A stretch of DNA of 64,000 nucleotides from Fusicatenibacter_A intestinipullorum (GCA_019117495.1 DWZP01000009.1:3497-67496); one strand, 5' to 3'. Shown: positions 35,912 through 45,449, counted from the first letter of the stretch. Notes: generated by a model from the sequence alone, not told the origin. Program-made: numbers and translations.

Positions 35912-36694
35912 GTGATCAGGGTTTTGGTTAACGGTGCGCTTGGAAGAATGGGCACCGAAGTTTGCAAAACAGTTATGGAACAAAAAGATATGGATTTAAG
36001 CGGGGTTGTAGATATTAACGGCGCCGGTAAAACCATTCCTTATTATGACGGCGGTGTTTTTGGCGTGGATACGGATTTGGAAAACGCCATTACCTGCACC
36101 CGTCCGGATGTTGTTGTTGATTTTACCCGTCCCGATGTTGTAATGGACAACCTGCGCAAAATTATTTCTATGGGTGTAAACGCCGTTGTAGGCACAACCG
36201 GTTTTACCAAAGAAAATCTTGAAGAAATTTACAAGCTGGCATCCGAAAAAGGAGTAGGCGTTTTAATTGCCCCTAATTTTGCACTGGGCGCAGTAGTAAT
36301 GATTAAGCTTGCATGCGAAGCTGCAAAATACTTTCCTAATGTGGAAATTATCGAAAAGCATCACGATAAAAAGCTGGACGCACCTTCCGGCACGGCCGTG
36401 CTTACGGCGCAGAAAATTGCCGAAGTGCGTGCCGCTATGAAACAGGGTCATCCTGATGAAAAAGAAACCATGTCCGGCGCACGCGGAGCAGATTTTGAAG
36501 GCATGAAAATTCACAGCCTGCGCCTGCCCGGTTATGTTGCCTCACAGGAAGTTGTGTTTGGCAGCCAGGGTGAAACCCTTAAAATTATTAACGACCCGGT
36601 TAACCGTGAATGCTACATGCCGGGCGTAATGCTTGGATGCCGCAAAATATTAAATATTAAAGGCCTTGTTTACGGCCTTGATAAATTATTATAA
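35912..36694 (+). CDS. dapB: 4-hydroxy-tetrahydrodipicolinate reductase
   Basis: DapB reduces hydroxytetrahydrodipicolinate to tetrahydrodipicolinate in lysine and diaminopimelate synthesis. The protein has 260 residues from a GTG start with AAAGGGG upstream. It shows the Rossmann motif VLVNGALGRMGTEV, GTTGFT and EIIEKHHDKKLDAPSGTA with the catalytic HHxxKxDxPSGTA. First gene of a riboswitch-controlled lysine operon. Confidence 0.97.
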   Translation: MIRVLVNGALGRMGTEVCKTVMEQKDMDLSGVVDINGAGKTIPYYDGGVFGVDTDLENAITCTRPDVVVDFTRPDVVMDNLRKIISMGVNAVVGTTGFTKENLEEIYKLASEKGVGVLIAPNFALGAVVMIKLACEAAKYFPNVEIIEKHHDKKLDAPSGTAVLTAQKIAEVRAAMKQGHPDEKETMSGARGADFEGMKIHSLRLPGYVASQEVVFGSQGETLKIINDPVNRECYMPGVMLGCRKILNIKGLVYGLDKLL

Positions 36695-36715
36695 TTTTAT
36701 TTATGGGGGATGTTT

Positions 36716-37747
36716 ATGAAAAAGTATAACGTAGCAATTTTGGGCGCGACCGGTGCTGTCGGCGCAGAATTTTTGAAACTGATAGAAGAAAGAAATTTTC
36801 CTTTTAATGAACTGCGCCTTTTGGCTTCCAAACGCAGTGCAGGCAAAATTATAAACTTCATGGGCAAGGATTACACCGTGCAGGAAGCAACGCACGATTC
36901 TTTTGCCGGTATTGATATTGCCCTTTTTGCAGGCGGCAGTATTTCCAAAGAGTTTGCCCCGAGCGCCGTTAAAGCAGGCGCAGTGGTAATTGATAATTCC
37001 AGTGCTTTCCGTATGGACCCGGAAGTGCCTCTGATTGTTCCGGAAGTTAACCCGGAAGCAATTTTAAAACACAAGGGCATTATCGCTAACCCTAACTGCT
37101 CCACAATTATTATGCTTATGGCATTAAAGCCTATTTACGACCTGGCAAGGATTAAACGCATTATTGTTTCCACTTATCAGGCCGTTTCCGGCGCCGGCAA
37201 AGAAGGCATCGACGAACTGACAAATCAGGTTGGCGAATACCTTGACGGCAAAGAAATGACGGCAAATATTCTTCCTTCCGCCAGTGCGGAAAAGCATTAC
37301 CCGATTGCTTTTAATTTAATTCCGCAGATTGATGTTTTCTGTGATAACCTGTACACCAAAGAAGAAATGAAAATGGTGAACGAAACCAGAAAGATTTTAG
37401 ACGATTACGATATGCGTATTACCGCAACCACCATCCGTGTGCCGGTATACCGCAGCCATTCCGAATCTGTTAATATCGAGCTGGAAAAAGACGTATCCCT
37501 TGAAGAAATTAAAAAGGCTCTGGCAGCGTTCCCCGGCGTTATCGTGCAGGATGACCCGGCAGCGCAGCTTTACCCGATGCCGCTTTGTACTTCCGATACC
37601 GACGAAGTTTATGTAGGCCGCCTGCGCCGCGATGAATCCGCTCCCAATTCGTTCAATTTATGGGTAGTGGGTGACCAGATCCGCAAAGGCGCAGCCCTTA
37701 ACACTCTGCAAATTGCCGAAACCATGATTAAAAACGGCTGGATTTAA
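36716..37747 (+). CDS. asd: Aspartate-semialdehyde dehydrogenase
   Basis: Asd reduces aspartyl phosphate to aspartate semialdehyde. The protein has 343 residues with ILGATGAVGAEFLKLIEERN, the catalytic Cys in ANPNCSTIIMLMALKP, and the His region TTIRVPVYRSHSESVN. I prefer ATG 36716, six bases after GGGGGA, over the ATG two codons upstream. Second gene of the lysine operon. Confidence 0.96.
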   Translation: MKKYNVAILGATGAVGAEFLKLIEERNFPFNELRLLASKRSAGKIINFMGKDYTVQEATHDSFAGIDIALFAGGSISKEFAPSAVKAGAVVIDNSSAFRMDPEVPLIVPEVNPEAILKHKGIIANPNCSTIIMLMALKPIYDLARIKRIIVSTYQAVSGAGKEGIDELTNQVGEYLDGKEMTANILPSASAEKHYPIAFNLIPQIDVFCDNLYTKEEMKMVNETRKILDDYDMRITATTIRVPVYRSHSESVNIELEKDVSLEEIKKALAAFPGVIVQDDPAAQLYPMPLCTSDTDEVYVGRLRRDESAPNSFNLWVVGDQIRKGAALNTLQIAETMIKNGWI

Positions 37748-37762
37748 CGGAGAAGAGCGCTG

Positions 37763-38977
37763 ATGAAAATACTTATTCAAAAATTCGGCGGCACTTCCGT
37801 CGTTGATGAAAAAGCACGCACCGCCGTTAAAGATAAGGTGCAGCAGGCTATCCGCAGCGGTTATGCTCCCGTAGTGGTGGTATCGGCCATTGGCCGCAAG
37901 GGCGCGCCCTATGCCACCGATACTTTAATTGATTTTTTAAAGCAGGTTAACCTTTCCGTTAATGTGCGCGAGCAGGATATGCTGATGTGCTGCGGAGAAA
38001 TTATTTCCGCATGCGTAATGGCTGCAACCCTGCAAAAGTTTGGCTTTAACGCCATGGCCTTAACCGGCGGGCAGGCTGGTATTATAACCGATTCCCAGTT
38101 TGGTGCGGCACGCATTAAAAATATTAAAACGGACGATTTGAAGCATTTGCTGGAATCCGGCGTGATTCCCGTTATCTGCGGTTTTCAGGGCATGACGGAA
38201 AACCACGGCAAATTTACCACGCTTGGACGCGGCGGCAGCGATGTTACGGCGGCTGCACTTGGTGTGGCGCTTAATGCCGAAAAAATTGAAATTTATACCG
38301 ATGTGGAAGGCGTTATGACCGCCGACCCCCGCATTGTTAAAGATGCAACCATTCTGCACAAAATTTCTTATGCGGAAGTAGCGCAGATGGCGCAGCAGGG
38401 GGCGAAGGTAATTCATCCGCGCGCGGTGGAAATTGCCATGCGCAGGAACATTCCGCTGGTTGTTAAATCTACCTTCAGCGATGCGCCGGGCACGCTTATT
38501 ACCAGCGATATTTCCGGCTTGGAAGTTGAAAATTCCGTTACGGAACGCAGAATCAGCGGCGTAACGTATTTGAAGGATTTGGTACAGTTCCGCGTGCAGT
38601 TGGATACCAAAGACGCCAGCAGCGGCCGTATTTTGTTTGAAGATTTGGCAGCGGCAGGCATCAGCGTAAGCTGCCTTAATTTGTCGGAGAGCAGTTCCAT
38701 GTTTGCCGTGTTCAGTGCCGATGCCGAGAGAGCAGCAGCAGTGCTTGATTCTGCCGGCTTTGAATATACCATGAACAAAAACTGCGCCAAGGTTTCGGTT
38801 ATTTTTGCGGCGGTGCGCGGCTTCCCGGGGCTGATGGCAAAATTTGTCAGCGCGCTTGCCGATAATAAAATCCATATTTTGCAGACGGTGGATTCGGATA
38901 CCACTATTTCTGCCATTGTTAAAGAAGAACATATTAACGAAGCTGTTACCGCGCTTCATAAAGCGTTTAAATTATAA
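37763..38977 (+). CDS. Aspartate kinase
   Basis: Aspartokinase, first step of the aspartate family pathway, 404 residues. KFGGTSVVDEKAR starts the kinase domain, and GRGGSDVTAAALGVAL with TDVEGVMTADPRIV follow. Two C-terminal ACT domains (from about residue 265) bind an amino-acid effector. The ALTGGQAGIITDSQFG signature resembles Bacillus DapG, the diaminopimelate-sensitive isozyme, so DAP or lysine feedback is likely but not proven. Third gene of the operon. Confidence 0.95.
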   Translation: MKILIQKFGGTSVVDEKARTAVKDKVQQAIRSGYAPVVVVSAIGRKGAPYATDTLIDFLKQVNLSVNVREQDMLMCCGEIISACVMAATLQKFGFNAMALTGGQAGIITDSQFGAARIKNIKTDDLKHLLESGVIPVICGFQGMTENHGKFTTLGRGGSDVTAAALGVALNAEKIEIYTDVEGVMTADPRIVKDATILHKISYAEVAQMAQQGAKVIHPRAVEIAMRRNIPLVVKSTFSDAPGTLITSDISGLEVENSVTERRISGVTYLKDLVQFRVQLDTKDASSGRILFEDLAAAGISVSCLNLSESSSMFAVFSADAERAAAVLDSAGFEYTMNKNCAKVSVIFAAVRGFPGLMAKFVSALADNKIHILQTVDSDTTISAIVKEEHINEAVTALHKAFKL

Positions 38978-38991
38978 GAGGGGTGTTTTGA

Positions 38992-39888
38992 ATGAAAAAT
39001 CCATATTTTGGCAGATTGCTTACTGCTATGGTTACTCCGTTTAATGCCGACGGCAGCGTAAATTATGAAAATGCCGCCGATTTGGCAGACTGGCTGATTG
39101 CCCACGGCAGCAACGGTTTGGTTGTGGCAGGTTCTACCGGCGAAGCGGCGACCATGACTGTTGATGAAAAACTGGAACTCTTCCGTGTGGTTGTAAACCG
39201 CGTTAATAAACGTGTGCCGGTTATTGCAGGTACCGGCTGCAACTGCACCGCCGAAACTGTAAAAATGACCAAGATGGCCGAAGTTATGGGTATTGACGGC
39301 GTGCTTATTGTAGGGCCTTATTACAACAAACCTACTCAGGAAGGTTTCTACCAGCATTTTGCGGCTGTTGCCGAATCTACCAAGCTGCCTATCATCGTTT
39401 ACAATGTGCCCGGGCGCACGGCTTCCAATATTGCGCCGGCAACTGTGGCACGCCTGGCGGAAGATTTTGACAACATTGTTGCCATTAAAGAGGCAGCAGG
39501 CAATGTAGGGCAAGTTAACGAGCTGTTTACCGTACTGCCGGAGGACTTTACCATTTACAGCGGCGACGATATCGAAATTCTGCCGTTTATGTCCGTAGGC
39601 GCAACCGGTTTGATAAGCGTACTGAGCAACTGCGGCGGCAAAATGCTGCAGGAGCTTATGCAGGCTTATGAAGACGGACGCGTAAGAGAAGCAGCGCGCC
39701 TTAATACCAAAATGGTACCGCTTGCCAAAGCCATGTTTATAGAAACTAACCCCATTCCCATTAAGGCTGCCACTACCATGGTAACCGGCATCGAATGCGG
39801 CGAACCGCGCCTGCCGCTAACTCCGCTGGAAGCGCAGCATAAAGAGCAGCTGGCGGCAATGCTTAAAGAATACGGGCTGATGAAATAA
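38992..39888 (+). CDS. dapA: 4-hydroxy-tetrahydrodipicolinate synthase
   Basis: DapA condenses pyruvate with aspartate semialdehyde. The TIM barrel of 298 residues has VVAGSTGEAATMTVDEK, YYNKPTQEGFYQHF and the Schiff-base Lys in IVAIKEAAGNVGQV. Its stop TAA overlaps the next ATG by one base. It completes dapB-asd-lysC-dapA, all of the common steps from aspartate to tetrahydrodipicolinate. Confidence 0.97.
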   Translation: MKNPYFGRLLTAMVTPFNADGSVNYENAADLADWLIAHGSNGLVVAGSTGEAATMTVDEKLELFRVVVNRVNKRVPVIAGTGCNCTAETVKMTKMAEVMGIDGVLIVGPYYNKPTQEGFYQHFAAVAESTKLPIIVYNVPGRTASNIAPATVARLAEDFDNIVAIKEAAGNVGQVNELFTVLPEDFTIYSGDDIEILPFMSVGATGLISVLSNCGGKMLQELMQAYEDGRVREAARLNTKMVPLAKAMFIETNPIPIKAATTMVTGIECGEPRLPLTPLEAQHKEQLAAMLKEYGLMK

Positions 39889-40292
39889 TGGCAAAAACAG
39901 CGTTAATTATTCAGTGCGATATAGTTGCAAAAAAATGTGTCGGCTATGCCTGCATGAAAAGTTTTGAAACACGTACAGGCAAATTTGCAGGCCTGGAGGA
40001 AGGCGTAAACTATCTTTCAACAACCTGCGGAGGCTGCTGCGGAATGGGCGTTGCGGCAAAGCTGGAAGATTTAAACCGTAAGCTGAAACGCTGGGGCGAC
40101 AGCAAGGATGATGTTACGGTATATCTGGCAAGCTGCATTGTGTCTGATAATTACCATAATCCGCCGTGCCCGCATAAAGAATATATTAAAGAGATAGTAG
40201 AACGTAAGGGCTATAAATTTATTTCCGGCACTTATATTTCCAAAACTGCACAGAAAAAACGTGAAGCCGGTATTTATAAACCGCTTGAATAA
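39888..40292 (+). CDS. CGGC domain-containing protein
   Basis: A 134-residue protein of the CGGC family, named for the motif seen here as TTCGGCCGMG. Other conserved Cys are in CDIVAKKCVGYACMKSF, ASCIVSD and NPPCPHKEYI, a likely metal or iron-sulfur site. It is translationally coupled to dapA (TAATG), so it is part of the lysine operon transcript, although no link between this family and lysine synthesis is known to me. Confidence 0.85.
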   Translation: MAKTALIIQCDIVAKKCVGYACMKSFETRTGKFAGLEEGVNYLSTTCGGCCGMGVAAKLEDLNRKLKRWGDSKDDVTVYLASCIVSDNYHNPPCPHKEYIKEIVERKGYKFISGTYISKTAQKKREAGIYKPLE

Positions 40293-40296
40293 TTTT

Positions 40297-40324
40297 AAAG
40301 ACCGTTTTAAACGGTCTTTTTCTT
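40297..40324 (+). terminator. Terminator of the lysine operon
   Basis: AAAGACCGTTT pairs with AAACGGTCTTT and is followed by T-rich sequence. Confidence 0.9.
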
Positions 40325-40385
40325 TTTTGCAGGCAGGATTTTAACAGAAAAAATAGAAAATAATATGGGTAAAGGAGTGAGTAAA

Positions 40386-41681
40386 ATGCGTTTGAAGGAT
40401 TTTATTGGCTGTTTTATTTTTTGTGCGTGTTTGGTTTTGCCGTGCTTTGCGGTAAATGCTGCCGGTGTTACCAATTACAGCAGCTTTATAAGTGCGGATT
40501 ACTGGGTGAAAAATAACCCGGCAGGAGAGCAGGTTATACTTGATGCCGCAGGAGTTGCCGCTTACAATAAAAGAATTGCAGATAAATCGCCTTCGGTTTA
40601 TGATTTAAAGGCTTATCCGCAAACGCTTGCCGGAAATACCGTAAAGGGTTATGTTTCCGGGTATGATGTTCTTAATGACCCGTTATTCCGCCTTGGCAAA
40701 GAAGTAAGCCAGAACTATAAAAATATTTTAATTAAAGAAACCAATACAGATAAAATACCGGCACAGGTTAATGTGCGTTATGGTGTTACGGTAAGGCGCA
40801 GCAATTTGCGTGTGCTGCCAACCAACGAAGGGCTTTTTTATTATCCTACCGATAATAATTTTGATGCTTTGCAGGAAACTGCTGTTGCTGTTTCCGAGCC
40901 GCTTATTATTCTGCATCAAAGTGCCAACGGCTTTTTTTACTATGTGCAGAGCTATAACTACCGCGGCTGGATTTCGCGTTTTGACGTAGCCGTTTGCGGG
41001 CGCGATGCATGGCTTAAATATGTTGAACCGCAGAACTTTCTTGTTGTAACCGGGCAGAGCTTTAATGTTAAAGTACCCGGCGAAAGCGTTTATTGTGACG
41101 AAGGAACGCGTTTGCAGCTTGTAACGGAAGGCAGCAGTATTTACACCGTTAAAATGCCAATCCGTGCGCAAAACGGAACTTTGCAGGAGGTTAACAGCAA
41201 TGTTGTGAAAAATGCCGCCCTGCATAAAGGTTATTTGCCTTACACTGCCAATAATGTTTTAAGGGGTGCTTTTAAATATTACAATGCGCCTTACAGCTGG
41301 GGCGGCGCACATAAGGGCATAGACGATGCCAGCTTTATTGCAAACGTTTACCGCACTATGGGCATATTTTTGCCGCGCAATGCCGATGAACAGGAAAATA
41401 CTTCCGGTTCTGCCGTTAAATTTGCCGGAATGACATCAGACCAGCGCCTGGAAGCGATAAAAAAATTAACGCCCGGTTCGTGCCTGTATATGGATGGTTA
41501 TGCCGTAATGTATGTAGGTACTTCCAGCAATGTGCCGTATGCAATACATGCACTGGCAACGCATTATACCGGCGGCGTGCGCCATACGGAAATGCGTGTG
41601 GTTGTAAGCGATTTGGAACTGCAGCGTGCCAACGGCGGCAGATTTTTGGATGAATTTAATACAGCAATGACTTTTAAATAA
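40386..41681 (+). CDS. Secreted SH3b/NlpC-P60-like protein with degenerate active site
   Basis: A 431-residue exported protein (signal peptide MRLKDFIGCFIFCACLVLPC to NAA). In order it has an N_NLPC_P60-type helical domain, one or two bacterial SH3 domains (VRRSNLRVLPTNEG, YRGWISRFDVAV) and a C-terminal NlpC/P60 fold starting at YYNAPYSWGGAHKG. The catalytic Cys of the usual DCSG motif is replaced (GIDDASFIANVYR, Ala for Cys). The catalytic His of HVxIYxG is also replaced (DGYAVMYVGTSS). Active homologues cut cell-wall peptides; this one probably only binds. RBS AAAGGAG supports ATG 40386. Confidence 0.85.
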   Translation: MRLKDFIGCFIFCACLVLPCFAVNAAGVTNYSSFISADYWVKNNPAGEQVILDAAGVAAYNKRIADKSPSVYDLKAYPQTLAGNTVKGYVSGYDVLNDPLFRLGKEVSQNYKNILIKETNTDKIPAQVNVRYGVTVRRSNLRVLPTNEGLFYYPTDNNFDALQETAVAVSEPLIILHQSANGFFYYVQSYNYRGWISRFDVAVCGRDAWLKYVEPQNFLVVTGQSFNVKVPGESVYCDEGTRLQLVTEGSSIYTVKMPIRAQNGTLQEVNSNVVKNAALHKGYLPYTANNVLRGAFKYYNAPYSWGGAHKGIDDASFIANVYRTMGIFLPRNADEQENTSGSAVKFAGMTSDQRLEAIKKLTPGSCLYMDGYAVMYVGTSSNVPYAIHALATHYTGGVRHTEMRVVVSDLELQRANGGRFLDEFNTAMTFK

Positions 41682-41696
41682 ACGAGAGGTAAAAAG

Positions 41697-43190
41697 ATGA
41701 AGGATTATCAAAAACTTTTTGCAGTAAGGGAAAATAACCTTACTGCTGAAGAAATTGCCGGTGCGGAAACCTTAGTGCTGTTTTTGTGCAAGGGCTGTAT
41801 TCCGGCTTTGCCGAAAATGAACGCGCCTGAATATTTGGTAAAAGCTGTGGACGAACTGCTTAAAAAGAACGAAAAACTTGCCGATACCGGTGAAATTATG
41901 CATTTTGCCATGCTTGGCGAAAACGGTTTGCAGCAGGTGGTTATTTGCGGCTTTGGCGGCGAAAATGCCTGCAAGCCTAATGATTTGCGCAAAGCAGCCG
42001 GTGAAGCGTCGCGCGTTTTAAAACAGCTTAAAACGGAAAAGGTGCTTGTTATTGCGCCGATACTTTTAAACGCAGCGCGCCCGCATTATCTTTCTGCTTT
42101 GGCAGAAGGGCTTATTTTGGGCGGTTATACTTTTAACGAATGTAAAGGTAAACAGGAACAGGAAAAAGATATTTGCTATACCATTGTTACCAATGTTGCC
42201 GGTGCGGCAGAGGTTGTTTCCGCAAGCTGCATTGTAAGCAGCAGCGTATGCTTTGCGCGCGATTTGGCCAATAAACCGGGCAATATGCTTACGCCTCTGG
42301 ATATGGCAAAAGCGGCTCAGCTTACGGCGGAAAAATGCGGTATGGAATGTGAAATTCTTGACGCCGCGCAAATGCAGGCTAAAAATATGAATGCAGTTCT
42401 TGCGGTGGGTCAGGGTTCTGTAAACCCTCCGTGTATGGCTGTGCTTAAATATAACGGCGGCGGAGATGCTCCGTACACCGCTTTTGTAGGCAAGGGCATT
42501 ACTTTCGACAGCGGCGGCATTTCCATCAAGCCTGAAGCCAATATGGGCGAAATGAAGGACGATATGACGGGCGCTGCCGTAGTGCTTGGCGCTATGCAGG
42601 CCATTGCGCAGTTAAAACTGCCTTGTAATGTTATTGGCATTATGGCATGTGCCGAAAATATGCCTTCAGGAAGCGCTCAGCGCCCCGGTGACGTTGTAAA
42701 AGCTGCTTCTGGCAAAACTATTGAAGTTGTTTCGACCGATGCGGAAGGGCGTATGGTTCTGGCAGACGCCGTATGGTATGCCTGCCGTTTGGGGGCTGCC
42801 AAAGTTATAGATATTGCCACGCTGACAGGCGGCGTTATTGTGGCGCTTGGCAACGAAACAGCCGGCATTGTTGGCAATAATGAAGAACTGATTGAGAAGA
42901 TTATGTCCTGCGGCAAAAAAGCCGGAGAGATGTACTGGCATCTGCCTTCGCTGCCGGAATGCAAAGAAGCAATTAAAAGTGATATTGCCGATTTGACCAA
43001 CAGCGCCGGGCGTGCGGCAAGCACTATTACCGGCGGGCTGTTTATAGGCGAATTTATTGACGAAGGAACGCCATGGGCGCATCTTGATATCGGCGGTACT
43101 TCAACAGCTGACAAAACCGCAGGCTTTAAGCCTAAAGGATGTACGGCCTTTGGCGTAAGGACGTTTGTTAACATTGCAAAGGAATTGTAA
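41697..43190 (+). CDS. pepA: Leucyl aminopeptidase (M17)
   Basis: Cytosolic M17 aminopeptidase of 497 residues, a two-metal enzyme that removes N-terminal residues from peptides. The catalytic C-terminal domain has FVGKGITFDSGGISIKP with the metal-binding Lys and Asp, and the signature STDAEGRMVLADAV. The N-terminal macro-like domain is complete. It starts 15 bases after the SH3b protein gene, with GAGAGG upstream. Confidence 0.96.
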   Translation: MKDYQKLFAVRENNLTAEEIAGAETLVLFLCKGCIPALPKMNAPEYLVKAVDELLKKNEKLADTGEIMHFAMLGENGLQQVVICGFGGENACKPNDLRKAAGEASRVLKQLKTEKVLVIAPILLNAARPHYLSALAEGLILGGYTFNECKGKQEQEKDICYTIVTNVAGAAEVVSASCIVSSSVCFARDLANKPGNMLTPLDMAKAAQLTAEKCGMECEILDAAQMQAKNMNAVLAVGQGSVNPPCMAVLKYNGGGDAPYTAFVGKGITFDSGGISIKPEANMGEMKDDMTGAAVVLGAMQAIAQLKLPCNVIGIMACAENMPSGSAQRPGDVVKAASGKTIEVVSTDAEGRMVLADAVWYACRLGAAKVIDIATLTGGVIVALGNETAGIVGNNEELIEKIMSCGKKAGEMYWHLPSLPECKEAIKSDIADLTNSAGRAASTITGGLFIGEFIDEGTPWAHLDIGGTSTADKTAGFKPKGCTAFGVRTFVNIAKEL

Positions 43191-43191
43191 A

Positions 43192-44010
43192 ATGCTTGTA
43201 GATTTACATACTCACAGTACGTTTTCGGATGGGCTCTATACGCCGTTGCAGCTTGTAAAAATGGCGGCAGAAGCCGGTATAGGCATATTGGGCATTACAG
43301 ACCATGATTCCGTTAACGGCATAGAAGAAGCGCTTAATGCAGCCGCTGCCATGCCCGGTGCGCCGCAAATTGCTATAGGCGTGGAACTTGGCACGCAGGT
43401 TGGCGAAAGCAGCGTACATATTTTAGGGTATAACATAGATATTCATAATAAAAATTTGCTTGATAAAATTGAAGAAATGCGCCATGCCCGCGAAAAACGC
43501 CTGTACAGAATGCTTGATAAAATTGGGGCGCTCGGTTACCATATAACGGTAGAGCAGTGCGACCCGAAAAACCGTGCCGTCGGCAGGCCGCATGTGGCTA
43601 AAGCATTGGTTAAAGAAGGTTATTTTTCTTCGGTGGAAGAAGCCTTTGAAGTGCTTTTAAAACGCGGAAAACCGGGCTATGAACCGCAGCCAAAGCTTTC
43701 GCCGGAAGAATCTGCGGAGCTTCTGCACGGGGCAGGAGGGCTTGCTGTTTTGGCGCATCCTGCCGAAATAGAGAATCTGCCTTTGGTTAATATTTTATTA
43801 AGCACAATACCGTTTGACGGTATCGAAGTATACCATCCGAGTGCCGATGAGAAAATGCAGCAATGCTTTTTGCAGATGGCGCAGAAATACAAACTGCTTG
43901 TTTCCGGCGGCAGCGATTTTCACGGCGTGGAAGGGCGCTTTCCGGAACAGCTTGGAGTTTTTAAAGTTTACGGTGAAAAGATAAATATAATTCAGACAAT
44001 GCTAAAATAA
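43192..44010 (+). CDS. PHP-domain phosphoesterase (TrpH/YciV-like)
   Basis: A 272-residue PHP protein with the metal motif VDLHTHSTFSDGLYTP, GITDHDSVNGIEEAL, GVELGTQ, and the C-terminal SGGSDFHGVEG. E. coli YciV (TrpH, RnaAM), a 5'-3' exonuclease and nucleoside 3',5'-bisphosphate phosphatase, is the closest characterised type. ATG 43192 lies just after the pepA stop with AAAGGA upstream, so the genes are coupled. Substrate is inferred from family. Confidence 0.88.
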   Translation: MLVDLHTHSTFSDGLYTPLQLVKMAAEAGIGILGITDHDSVNGIEEALNAAAAMPGAPQIAIGVELGTQVGESSVHILGYNIDIHNKNLLDKIEEMRHAREKRLYRMLDKIGALGYHITVEQCDPKNRAVGRPHVAKALVKEGYFSSVEEAFEVLLKRGKPGYEPQPKLSPEESAELLHGAGGLAVLAHPAEIENLPLVNILLSTIPFDGIEVYHPSADEKMQQCFLQMAQKYKLLVSGGSDFHGVEGRFPEQLGVFKVYGEKINIIQTMLK

Positions 44011-44032
44011 AAATAATGCCGGAGGAATGTTT

Positions 44033-44854
44033 ATGGAGGTTGTTGCATTTGTAGGGCCGAGCGGAACCGGTAAAAGCCACCGTGCAATAGGTGTGGCGCA
44101 TAATAATAACTGCGATGCAATTATTGATGACGGGCTTTTAATTAAAGGCACTAAAATTTTAGCCGGAACTTCCGCTAAAAATGAAACCAACAGAATACAG
44201 GCTGTAAAAAGGGCAATTTTTACGGAAGACAGCCACGCCGACGAAGTGCGCAATGCTTTGGCTTCCGGCGGCATCCACCGTTTATTGATACTGGCTACTT
44301 CTGACAATATGATTCAGAAAATTGTTTTGCGCCTCGGCCTGCCGAAGCCCGAAAAAACCGTATATATTCAGCAGATTGCCACCAAGCAGGAAATGAAAAA
44401 GGCCAAGCAGATGCGCCTGAAGGACGGCAAACATATTGTTCCTGTGCCGACGGTAGAACTAAAACCGCATTTTACAGGTTATTTTGCCGATTTGCCGTAC
44501 AATCTGTTCTCCAAAGAGCGCAAGCATGCCGAACCTGACCGTTCCATTGTGCGCCCGGCTTTTAGCTATTACGGCAAAATTTTTATTTCTGATTACGCAA
44601 TACAGGATATAATAAACATTGTTGCCCAGAAGATGCTCGGCATTGACAAGGTAAACAGCATCAGGGTAAGAAGGCGCAGCAGCAATACCAAAGGCATTGC
44701 CATTGCCGTGGAAGTAGTGCTGTTTTACGGTGTGCGCGTTTTTGAGGTTACAAAGGTTTTTCAAAATAAAATAAAAGAAAAAGTTGAGTACATGACAGCA
44801 ATGCAGGTTAAATCTGTTGATGTTTCGGTACGCAGCCTGTCTGTACGCAAATAA
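44033..44854 (+). CDS. P-loop protein with Asp23-like C-terminal domain
   Basis: A 273-residue protein. The N-terminus holds a Walker A (VAFVGPSGTGKSHRAIG) followed by DAIIDDGLLI, as in small kinases. The middle is basic. The C-terminal part (about residues 180-270) has RPAFSYYGKIFISDYAIQD, then RVRRRSSNTKGIAIAVEVVL and KEKVEYMTAMQVKSVDVSV. That pattern resembles Asp23/Gls24 alkaline-shock-like proteins. I do not know this combination as a characterised family. Start chosen 7 bases after GGAGG. Followed 14 bases later by a DUF3870 gene. Confidence 0.75.
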   Translation: MEVVAFVGPSGTGKSHRAIGVAHNNNCDAIIDDGLLIKGTKILAGTSAKNETNRIQAVKRAIFTEDSHADEVRNALASGGIHRLLILATSDNMIQKIVLRLGLPKPEKTVYIQQIATKQEMKKAKQMRLKDGKHIVPVPTVELKPHFTGYFADLPYNLFSKERKHAEPDRSIVRPAFSYYGKIFISDYAIQDIINIVAQKMLGIDKVNSIRVRRRSSNTKGIAIAVEVVLFYGVRVFEVTKVFQNKIKEKVEYMTAMQVKSVDVSVRSLSVRK

Positions 44855-44868
44855 GGAGGAAATTGCAG

Positions 44869-45219
44869 ATGCTTGATGCTACGCAGCGCAGCAGTGTTAT
44901 TTTTTCTGCCTATGCCAAATTGCCAGCGGGAATTACGGCATACGAAGTACATAAAGTGATTGGCGTAGTGGTGGAAATTGACATGCATACCGGCCGTATT
45001 TTGCAGGCGGAATGTACGCTTGCAACCAAACTTGCCAGCGATTTTATCGCTAAAATGCTTGTAGGCTATAATATGAATGATGGCCTTGATGAATTGAACG
45101 CCATGATTGAAAAGCATTATCAAGCAAGTGCCAAAAAAGCCGTATTAACGGCTGTGCGTATGCTTAACGACAAATTTATCAGCCACAAAAACGGAGAAGG
45201 CATTGATTATTACGATTGA
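44869..45219 (+). CDS. DUF3870 domain-containing protein
   Basis: A 116-residue protein matching the DUF3870 pattern: AYAKLPAGITAYEVHKVIGV, VEIDMHTGRILQAECTLAT and the MLVGYNMNDGLDELNAMIEK segment. The ATG at 44869 lies 9 bases after GGAGG. It follows the P-loop gene by 14 bases, and a terminator comes next. Function unknown. Confidence 0.82.
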   Translation: MLDATQRSSVIFSAYAKLPAGITAYEVHKVIGVVVEIDMHTGRILQAECTLATKLASDFIAKMLVGYNMNDGLDELNAMIEKHYQASAKKAVLTAVRMLNDKFISHKNGEGIDYYD

Positions 45220-45225
45220 TTTATC

Positions 45226-45267
45226 AGGGCAGCCCTTTCTGCTTACCGGCAGGAAGGGTTGTTTTTT
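45226..45267 (+). terminator. Terminator after DUF3870 gene
   Basis: CAGCCCTTTCTGC pairs with a GGCAGGAAGGGTTG arm, followed by TTTTTT. The rest of 45268-45449 is AT-rich with no clear consensus promoter. Confidence 0.85.
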
Positions 45268-45449
45268 ATTTTGTTTTAACGCATACCGGTATTTTGCATA
45301 CAAGTATACTTTTGTAAAAGTCTTGCAAAGTTATAAGTTGTTCTGTAAAATAAAGAATGTGTTTACATAATAGCGATAAAATTGCTCTTAGTTTTTACAA
45401 GATGTTAATTTTTGAGCTGCTTATGATTTTGCTATGAAAGGGAGATACT

